Source: Thalassia testudinum
Lineage: Eukaryota > Streptophyta > Magnoliopsida > Alismatales > Hydrocharitaceae
DNA: 64,000 nt
NCBI GenBank assembly: GCA_037157565.1
Contig: JAZHRO010000073.1
Coordinates: forward strand, 97,194,001 to 97,258,000
Direction of reading: 5' to 3'
Positions 56,480 through 64,000 of this stretch are shown here, in pieces. Numbering within the stretch: position 1 is the first letter of the stretch; the number at the start of each line of letters is the position of its first letter. A model generated the notes under the pieces. That model searched no databases. It was not told the origin of the DNA and was given only the letters and a program-made list of their open reading frames with translations. The translations under genes and the position numbers were made by a program.

Positions 56480-57716
56480 TGGCTTGAGGTGCTAGCCATT
56501 TACCGTGAGTATATGCCCAGATTTTAGGTCCTTGATTTGGACTACCCCGTTAGGATATGGCTGTATCACAACATACGGGCCAGTCAACTTGCACTTGAGT
56601 TTCCCCGCAAATAGTTTCAGTCGTGAATCAAACAACTAGACTCACTGGTTGGCATTAATATTTTCCTCTGGATGTGGTGGTCATGAAAGGCCTTGGTCTT
56701 GTCCTTGTATATTAGTGCATTCTCATAAGCCTCCTGCCGGATTTCTTCTAATTCACTGAGCTGGAGTTTCCGTTCTCGACCTCCTACATCGAGGTCAAGG
56801 TTGCATTTTCACACCACCCAAAAACTGTGGTGTTCCAGCTCTATAGGAAGGTGACAGGCCTTGCCATATACCATGCGATATGGTGACATTCCGAGTGGGG
56901 CCTTGTATGCAGTCCGATATGCCCAGAGTGCATCGATTAACTTGTCGGATTAGTCCTTCCTGTTTGGTCTAACCGTCTTCTGGAGAATCAACTTGATTTG
57001 ACGGTTAGACACTTCAGCCTGCCCATTGGTCTGCGGGTGATATGGAGTGGCTATGCGGTGATGTACCCCGTATTTCTTTAATAACGACTTGAAATGGGCA
57101 TGGATGAAGTGGCTTCCCCTGTCGCTAATCAGAGAGTGGGGTATTCCGAATCTCACGAAAATATTTTGCCGTACGACAGAAATGACGGTCTTGTGGTCAG
57201 CCCGTCTCGCCGGGATGGCCTCGACCCACTTCGAGACATAATCAACGGCTAGCAATATGTACTCGAAGCCATGTGAGTTTGGAAAAGGGCCCATAAAATC
57301 AATGCCCCGGATGTCGAACACTTCTACGACCATGATGGGTTGGAGTGGCATTATGTCTCTCCTAGACATAGAACCGACCGACTGACATCGTTTGCAATGT
57401 TGGGCGTAATCATGTGTATCTCTGATGGTGGTTGGCCAGAAACATCTCGACTGCAAAATTTTTGCAGCAGTTTTCCATCCTGAGAAATGGCCACCACACG
57501 CATCATTATGGCAGAAAGATAACACACTGGGGATCTCAGAGTCTGGGATGTATCTGCGAATAATCTGATCTGCTCCAATGTGGAAGAGCAGTGGGTCATC
57601 CCAGAGGTAGTATTTGGCTTCTGCAATGGATTTGAGTTTCTAGTCTTTGGATAGGTTTGCGGGAATTTTGCCTGCGGCACGGTAGTTCACGAAATCCGCA
57701 TACCAGGGGAACTAAC
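56480..57716 (-). pseudogene. B1 integrase
   Basis: Starts after a frameshift from RNase H (near 57716) with PWYADFVNYRAAGKIP. Then the zinc-binding part (SFCHNDACGGHFSG ... HCKRCQSVGS), and the catalytic core with Asp in GIDFMGPF, Asp in ISDRGSHF and Glu in NGQAEVSN, all three present. ALWAYRTAYKAPLGMSPY and LPIELEH follow in the C-terminal part, after a stop at about 56947. The enzyme joins element DNA to the target. Sequence pattern is typical of plant Athila/Tat integrases. Further stops towards 56480 make it inactive. Confidence 0.9.
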
Positions 57717-59462
57717 AGAATGAATTGCCAAAAGTGATTCATCCGGAAATTGTTCATGGATAGGTAGGGAATAAGGAATGTGGTCCGTGTCCAATCTGGA
57801 TAGGTGATCTGCCTCAACATTCTGTTTTCTGGCTTTGTCGTGGATCTCGATATCAAATTCCTTCAATTGAAGGATCCATCTAATGAGCCTTGGTTTGGCA
57901 TCCTTCTTTGCCAACAAATGCCAGAGGGTGGAGTGGTCAGTGAAGATGATGACCTTGGACCCTAATAAATATGATATGAATTTCTCTAGCCCGAATACTA
58001 CTGCTAGCAGTTCTTTCTCGGTGATAGTGTAATTGCGTTGAGCCTCATTCAGTGTCTTGCTAGCATAGTATATGACAAAGGGTTGTTTCTCCCAACACTG
58101 GCCTAAAATAGCACCGACGGGAAAATCAGAAGCGTCACACATCATTTTGAAATCAAGCGACCAGTCAGGTGGTTGGAGAATCGGGGAGTCGGAAATAGCG
58201 CTTTGTAAGGACTCGAAGGCACTGAGACACGAGGTATCAAATTCAAATGGGACATCGGTAACCAGGAGATTCGTCAAAGGCCACGCAATTTTTGAGAAAT
58301 CGCGTATAAATCTCCGATAGAAGCCGACGTGGCCCAAGAATGATCTGATCTACTTGACCGAGCTAGGTGGCGGTAAGTGGGCGATAATCTCAGATTTAGC
58401 TCGGTTAACCTCGAGTCCATTTTTGGAGATCCTATGCCCTAGTACTATGCCATCCCTCACCATGAAATGGCTTTTCTCCCAAGATAGTACTAGGTTTACC
58501 TCAATACGCCGTTTCAGGATCTTGGTGAGGTTATCAAAACAAGATGCGAAATCATCTCCGAAAATAGAGAAGTCATCCATGAATACCTCCACATAATCCC
58601 CAATCATGTCAGAGAAGATAGCCATCATACAACGCTGAAATGTTGCTGGTGAGTTGCAGAGGCCAAAGGGCATCCGCTTGAAGGCGAATGTTCCAAAGGG
58701 GCATGTGAATGTGGTCTTGTCTTGATCTTCCAGGCTAATTGCTACCTGATTATACCTGGAGTATCCATCCAGAAAGCAAAAGAAACTGCGTTCGGCTAAC
58801 CATTCCAAGATTTGATCGATGAACGGCAAAGGAAAGTGATCCTTCTGGGTAGCCATGTTCAGTTTCCTGTAGTCAATGCAGACCTGCCAAGATGTCGCAG
58901 TGTGGGTCGGGATGGATTCACCCTTATCATTTTTTATGGTGGTGAGTCCTGCTTTCTTGGGCACTATCTGAATCGTACTCACCCACTAGCTGTCTGAGAT
59001 TGGATATATAATGCCTGCATCCAGCCATTTGATGATCTCCTTCTTAACAACCTCTAGCATATTCGGGTTTAGCCGTCTTTGAGGTTGTCTCGAAGGTTTC
59101 ACTCCCTCATCCGTGTAAATGTGATGCGCGCAATACAAGGGGCGAATACCGTGGAGATCAGCAATACTCCAGCCGATAGTAGCCCTATGGTCTTCAAGTG
59201 TAGAAATCAATTGATGCTCCTATTCTTGGGTTAAGTGGGCATTGATAATTACCAGATATGTTTCACTTTCGCCCAAGAACACGTACTTGAGTGAGTCAGG
59301 TAAGGGCTTCAATTCAATCATGGGTGGGTTAGAATCAGATGTGGGAGGAGTAGAATCGAGGGTGGGAATCAGCTGATCCATGTACACGTGAATTCCTGCT
59401 GAGTCGCTCCCTGTGAAATCGGTTGTGACTACGTTAACTGGAAACCCGTTAGCTGTAGTCAC
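57687..59462 (-). pseudogene. B1 reverse transcriptase and RNase H
   Basis: One frame with stops at about 59218, 58985 and 58348. Order: a linker ending ELKPLPDSLKYVFLGE; the thumb/fingers start IIKWLDAGIIYPISDS; VCIDYRKLNMATQKDHFPLP; FCFLDGYSRYNQV; RMPFGLCNSPATFQRCM; the catalytic box EVFMDDFSIFG; then the connection, and RNase H with MCDASDFPVGAILGQ, TITEKELLAVVF, IIFTDHSTLWHLL and VEADHLSRL. All catalytic residues I can identify are present. It copies element RNA into DNA. The pattern is Athila/Tat, not chromovirus. With three stops it cannot be made as one protein. Confidence 0.92.
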
Positions 59463-59753
59463 GTCTTCCTATAATAACAGAGGCGATTTAGTAATATATG
59501 GATCAAGATAGCTAGATTCAGGGGTGCTGTTGTCAGAAGCACACCCCAAATAGTCAGATCCTCGGGGAGACATATGTAATGCAGTGGTTTTGGTCCCGTG
59601 TGGATCGAGGTCCGAGAACCCTGATAGTGTAGACGAATGAGACATTGGGTCGTCATAAAGAAGCCCAATGTTACCACAGTAAGCCGAATCTTCTTCACCA
59701 TCCTCTTCTATTCGATCACAGTCAAAGTTCTTTGCTGCCATGAATATGTCTAG

Positions 59754-60341
59754 TCAAAGTCGCTCATTGCCTAGGGCAATCTCCATACACCTGGATGCAC
59801 AATCGATGTTCTCTCGGGCTGTCGCCATAAAAGGGGAACCCAAAATAATTGGTGCATCTCGGAGATTAGGAGGAACTTCCATATCGAGGACAAAAAAATC
59901 TGAGGGAAACCAGAACCCACGAACTTTGATGATCACGTTCTCAACCACCCCCCTTGGTGTTTTGACTGATCTGTCAACCATCTGAATCGTAATCAAGGTG
60001 GGTTTCAACTCCCCAAATCGAAATCAATCAAATACGGCGGTGGGAGTTAAGTTGATGGACAAGCCCAAGTCTAAAAGGGCTCGATCAAATGGAGAATCCT
60101 GTAAGAAGTAGGATATGAGTGGGGTACAAGGGTCTTTCTTCTTTGGCGGTAGGTCAACTAGAATCACGGTGCTAGCTTCTTTCGACAGTACCGCTTGTCG
60201 TCCAATTCTCGGCTGTCGCTTCGGGGTACAATAGTCCTTGAAGAACCTAGTGATAGCAGGAATGTGATTGATAGCCTCGAGGAGGGGAACCTGAATATGT
60301 ACTTCCTTAAACATCAATTTCAGGTCCTCGAAATTCCACAT
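59754..60341 (-). pseudogene. B1 aspartic protease region
   Basis: The frame reads RALLDLGLSINLTP, where LDLG holds the expected catalytic Asp in the Athila/Tat form. A stop follows near 60024. Then VDRSVKTPRGVVENV, FVLDMEVPPNL and IILGSPFMATARENID, the C-terminal protease half of this group. It cleaves the polyprotein. It lies in the same frame as the reverse transcriptase, separated by a variable linker (59463-59741). Confidence 0.85.
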
Positions 60342-60429
60342 GTCCTTTTTTTGTACTGCATTTCATGTCAGAGCCTCAGGAAAAGGAACGAGAATCTCAG
60401 CGTTGAGTGGCCTCTTACACTATCTACCG

Positions 60430-62296
60430 CAGGTGGCTCCTGAGATGATGAAGAAGTCGAATCTGCCTACGGCGAAGGGTGGGAAAAATTAGAACTCGCC
60501 TGCCTAGGTGGTAGGTCGAATGTCTTCCTTCCACTCCGCAATGAGACATCGTGTGCGTCAGCTTGCTGTCCATGAGGTGGTGTGGGAGCGGATGGGGCAG
60601 AATACGCAGAATTCTACAAAGGCAGCTGGCCTTGTGCGTAACTGGGTGGTGCAGGAGGCACCTGTAGTATGGCGTGTGCCTGTCCCTGTGGTGCCTGAAA
60701 CCTAGGCAAGGTGCCCTGGTTTTGCACATATCAAGGGTTTGGGATGGGTTGGGAGGGCAAGGCTCCCTAAGTCCTATGCTCCTACAATAGCTAGTTCTGC
60801 ATGTTCTGTATGGTCTGAATCTGATCACCCAACGCCTTCATAATCTGCAAGCTATCTTGTGTAGACTTTCTCATTGATTCTTGTAGCTCCTCTTTCAGTG
60901 CCTCCAAAGTGTCAGCCCGCTTTGGAGGGTGGTTGGCAGCTTGGTGTAGCAGCTGGTATAACGAGCGGGGTTGCTGTTGTTGAGGTGGGAATGGCTGCTG
61001 CCTAGAATACATGTTTTGCGCATTCCCGTATTGCCTGGTCCGGTAGTGTGTATCTTAATGTGGTCTCTGTGAATTACCAGACCAAGAGAAGATTGGTAGC
61101 TAGCTCGAACCAGGGTTATACGTCTCTGAGTACGGGTTATTACACCCGTATCCTTGGATAGCGCTGACGTCCTCGTAGGCCGAAGATGTCTGAGATGTAT
61201 ATCCATCAAGGGGATATGCATTATAATCTGCAGGTGGTGCATAACCTTGGTCGTAGGGTGCCAAATCTGGATTATTCACGGGATCTTGATATGCGGGATC
61301 TCATAAATACGGAGAAGGTGCATCTCGAGTGAGTAGATTAACTCGAGCAAGTGGGGCTCTGGGTGCATAGGAGGGTCGTAATGTAGCAAAGCTCAAGTCA
61401 GATTGACCCTGGTTAATCTAGTCAATCTTCTCGATTAAGTTCATTCTATCCAGCTGCTTGACGATGATTTCCATGTCAGCTCGAATAGACTCGGTGTGAG
61501 CCTCGTGGACACCAACTAGCTGCTGACCAGGCCACTGGAACTGGTTCATAGATGCAGCATTCATCGAGTTCTCCGCTAATGTTTCGAACAGCTCAAATGT
61601 GCTGTTCTCGTCTTTTGCGAGAAAATTCCCGCTGTAGATGCATTGGCCAGATACCGATGTGTGTCATCCAGCCCATGGTAGAAAATCTGAGCTAAGTGCC
61701 ATCTGGGTATACCATGATGCGGGCATTTTCGGAGAATGTCATGAAATCTGTCCCATGCTTCATGTAATTTCTCCCCAGCTCCCTGGGAGAAAGTCGTGAT
61801 TACGCACCGCATTGCGTTTGTTTGACTGATTGGGAAGAACTTTTGCAGGAATTCACGTCGTAATTCCGACCAAGTTCCAATTGGCTTCCCAATAGTCTTG
61901 AACTAGTATGAAGCTTTGTCCCTTAGAGAGAACGGGAAAAGCTTCATCAGAATAATCTCGAGATCAATATTCCTGGGTTGAATCATTTCAGCGAGTCGAC
62001 TCAGGTCCTCAAGGTGCTAGAACGGATCTTCGCTTTACATTAGGCTTGAGCTCAAACGCGTCTCCGCCTGCGGGAATTCTGACTAGTGGTGCGACGATAG
62101 GTGTGGCTGGGTCGTAGAAATATCGCAGTTGTTCTCCTCGTGGCAGGTGCTGCATCCTGTCAAGCGCCGTCAGAATATGATCCATGCTCTACTGATGCCG
62201 CTCCTCAGATTCGGCGACCCAGTCTTTCAGATAAGCCATCGGGTCCAGATTCTCAATGTCCTGACCCAGTCTAGGTCCTGGTCCAGGATTTGCCAT
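60430..62296 (-). pseudogene. B1 gag
   Basis: ATG at 62296 starts MANPGPGPRLGQD. The capsid part is recognised in another frame (61576-61812): SQGAGEKLHEAWDRF and CPHHGIPRWHLAQIFYHGL, the hallmark of Athila/Tat Gag. A Gln/Pro-rich part follows (about 60950-61020), then a helical stretch (ALKEELQESMRKSTQD), and LRSGRKTFDLPP just before protease, also typical of this group. Several stops and at least two frameshifts break it. I see no intact zinc knuckle. Gag packages element RNA. Confidence 0.85.
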
Positions 62297-62593
62297 GGTG
62301 GCTCTTGGAGTAGAATAAATGGGGGGAGAAGATAGTCCGGGCGAGGTGACTCGCCTCCTTGGGAGTCCAACCAAGTGAGGTCGAAGTGACCTCCTTCCGT
62401 GCATAAACCGCCCAACCCCTGGGTTGGTGTAGCCACGCAGGACAAGGCTAAGGCCCTATCAATCAAATGGTCCTTATAGATCAGGTGACCAGATTTTTCG
62501 TTAGGGATTTGAATTCCTAAAGATAAGTTTGTCGTACAACCGACTGAAAGTGAATCCCGCCTCTCAAGCTAATCCAGACAATCTGGTTACGAG

Positions 62594-62675
62594 GGGACTA
62601 AGGGGAAGCTTCTTCGTTTGGCTTACGCCTCCGGTTCCGTTGACCCCCGAGCCACGGTCGTTTGACACTACTCCA
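62594..62675 (-). promoter_or_regulatory. Conserved leader motif, B1
   Basis: On the minus strand 'gtcaaacgaccgtggct', 'ggaaccggaggcgtaagcc' and a shortened hairpin GAAG/CTTC, then 'cccttagtcccc'. Same block order as A1, A2 and B2. 'aaacctggtgactaag' lies just upstream, as in B2. In A elements that block is about 300 bases away. Confidence 0.55.
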
Positions 62676-62699
62676 CAGACTTAGTCACCAGGTTTGCCA

Positions 62700-63956
62700 A
62701 GAGAGATTAAACTCACCCAGTAGTACGACAACGAACTCAAGTTGATTTCGTGTTTTAAAATTAATTTTTAACCCGTTTTCTTCAGTGGGGTTTGTGGTGA
62801 GTGGCCCAGAAGGTGACCAAGCTCCCCGACTAACTAGACTTGATTAAGTCTAAGTTAACCCAACATGTGGTCCATAGTTGTAACCCTAAGGGTTTAACCT
62901 AAGTTGCATGCACTTCTAGGGTTTTTCTTTGTTCAAGAAGACCACAAAAATAATGTTGATTCTCTGATAATAATTGGAATCCAATTAATTTGAAATTCTT
63001 CGAGTAGATTTGTTTTTCAATTATTTTTTCAGAGAATATTTTTTTGGAATTTTTACTATTTCACCCAAATTTTTAGGGAATTATGAATTTCAGGGGGTCA
63101 GATTTAGAATTTTGACCTGTGGTCGATTTTTTACTTTGAAACAGTAACAACTGATCTTCAAAAATTTGAAAGAAATATATAAAATAAAGAAAATGAGATC
63201 AGCTTTCAAACCCCACCATTTTTAGTCAAAATAGATTCACGTATTACTCAGAATCGCTTTTTGGAATTTGAAAATTTTTGAATCTGGGTCAGTTTGATCC
63301 TCGTACACTTCGTGAATTTTTAAAAATTTTATACTTGGAATTTTTTCAAAGTAATGGTGGTATTTGAAAGATGGTTTGAAAATGAAGGTTTAACAGAATT
63401 TCAGAATTTTTCGCTAATGAATTTTTTGACAATCGAATTTTTAAGTTAGATTTGAAATCTGGCCGAAAATCAAAAGATGGTGGAAAAGCTTTTAAAGAGG
63501 TTTGAATTGAAATCTAAGCTTTCCACCAAAAATGCTTTTTTTTTCAAATCTTTTGCACATTTTTTTTTCAAAAAGAATTTTTCAAAAGATTCAAAGAAAA
63601 TATCTCTTTTTTTCTTTTTTTTTTTAAACTAACCTAGGTTCGAAAGGAAACCTAATCTAGAATTTTTTTTAATTTTTTTTCTTTTTGATTTTTTTTCTTT
63701 TTACTGAAATGAGTAAAATCTTTTTTTTTTTTAAGAATTTTTCAAAGGAAAGTGCAGAAAGCAAATCTATTCCTAGGGTTCAGAAAAAGAAACCTAATGT
63801 AGAGAGATATGATGTCATCTGATTTTTTTCTTTGCCACACTCGTTGTGTGAGTAGATCCTATTTTCCTTTCGTTTTGTCCTGCATATCAAAAACAAAGTA
63901 GAGAGAGATTTGTCAGTGATAGTTTCAAGATCGTAATCATACAAAATGACATTGCC
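62700..63956 (-). other. B1 leader, AT-rich, noncoding
   Basis: Long A/T runs, no convincing frame. An acceptor-like 'tgatatgcag' (minus) lies about 80 bases from the primer site, near 63880-63890. Its role is unknown. Confidence 0.5.
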
Positions 63957-63974
63957 TCTTCGGCAACAACACCA
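63957..63974 (-). other. B1 primer-binding site (decayed tRNA-Asp type)
   Basis: On the minus strand TGGTGTTGTTGCCGAAGA, two bases after the LTR end. It differs from the tRNA-Asp complement by four transitions. Confidence 0.7.
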
Positions 63975-63976
63975 TT

Positions 63977-64000
63977 TGTTGGGGAATCATAGATCGCGTT
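63977..64000 (-). repeat. Edge of B1 5' LTR
   Basis: The 24 bases match the 3' LTR end at 52143-52166 except near the last positions. The rest is off-window. Confidence 0.85.

Larger units (their letters stand above)
25705..64000 (+). mobile_element. Element C1, non-autonomous, right end off-window
   Basis: A 5' LTR (25705-27340), a primer site, one decayed frame (34850-36685), an internal polypurine module, a 3' polypurine tract (40186-40222) and the first 761 bases of the 3' LTR (40223-40983) are present. It has been opened by three insertions: A-s4 in the primer site, B-s4 in the 3' noncoding part, and B2 in the 3' LTR. The remaining 3' LTR lies beyond the window. No polymerase or integrase is encoded. 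Confidence 0.85.
40984..64000 (+). mobile_element. Element B2, family B-related, mostly off-window
   Basis: A 5' LTR (40984-41623 plus 49990-50829), primer site, leader (50851-52105) and the first 12 codons of gag are present. The LTR starts like family B (TGATTGCGCAGCAATC) but ends TTGAACA, and its U3 resembles family A (ATCCAACGG inverted repeat at 41510-41527), so it looks mosaic. It is interrupted by D1 in the LTR and by B1 at gag. The left target copy is AACAG (40979-40983). Confidence 0.75.
52143..64000 (-). mobile_element. Element B1, autonomous-type Ty3/gypsy (Athila/Tat group), right end off-window
   Basis: Minus strand, read from right to left: 5' LTR edge (63977-64000), primer site, leader, gag, protease, reverse transcriptase, RNase H, integrase, internal polypurine module, noncoding part, 3' polypurine tract and 3' LTR (52143-54410). 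This is the only element here with pol genes, and it is the natural source of enzymes for the others, although this copy carries many stops. No env-like frame is visible between 54446 and 56147. It sits in B2 gag; the left target copy is ACCCT (52138-52142). Confidence 0.9.

Noticed and set aside
1..64000. CRISPR arrays, bacterial operons, rRNA or host protein genes
   Set aside because: No regularly spaced short direct repeats with unique spacers, and all coding similarity I can see belongs to retroelements.

Overview
This window is plant nuclear DNA, most likely angiosperm, and consists almost entirely of nested transposable elements. I see no host gene, rRNA gene or functional tRNA gene, and nothing identifies the species. 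The plant call rests on Ty3/gypsy pol of the Athila/Tat type, long LTRs, primer-binding sites matching plant tRNA-Asp, and an L1-type LINE with a zf-RVT-like C-terminus.

Naming used here: family A LTRs start TGATGT, family B LTRs start TGATTG, family C LTRs start TGATGAG, and family D LTRs start TGATAAG. All are long (about 1.5-2.3 kb).

Left half (1-25704). The lowest layer is an LTR-like sequence (22936-25704, interrupted). An L1-type LINE (9795-22935, 5' part outside the window) sits in it. The LINE is broken by a family A LTR (8603-9794), which is itself broken by another A LTR (1-8602). That LTR carries a complete family A element, A1 (650-8447), with perfect target duplications. Further along, the LINE is interrupted by a second complete A element, A2 (12242-19871), and a solo B LTR (20054-22261). 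A minus-strand solo A LTR (23374-25192) interrupts the lowest layer.

Right half (25705-64000). Element C1 starts at 25705 and runs off the window. Its primer-binding site is split by a minus-strand solo A LTR (27359-33441), which holds two solo B LTRs. Its 3' noncoding part holds another solo B LTR (37070-39365). Its 3' LTR is split by B2 (from 40984). The B2 LTR is split by a complete D element, D1 (41624-49989). B2 gag is cut at codon 12 by a minus-strand autonomous element, B1 (52143-64000), which carries decayed gag, protease, reverse transcriptase, RNase H and integrase.

How they fit together. A, C and D elements encode no reverse transcriptase or integrase; each has one reading frame of about 600-650 codons of unknown function. 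They share with the B elements LTR termini, tRNA-Asp-like primer sites, a hairpin plus polypurine tract at the 3' LTR, and a second internal copy of that module. A and B also share a leader motif. The likely picture is a set of families mobilised in trans by B-type enzymes. The most surprising observation is a 65-codon reading frame inside some B LTRs. Its two copies differ mostly at silent positions, as if a small protein has been kept by selection.
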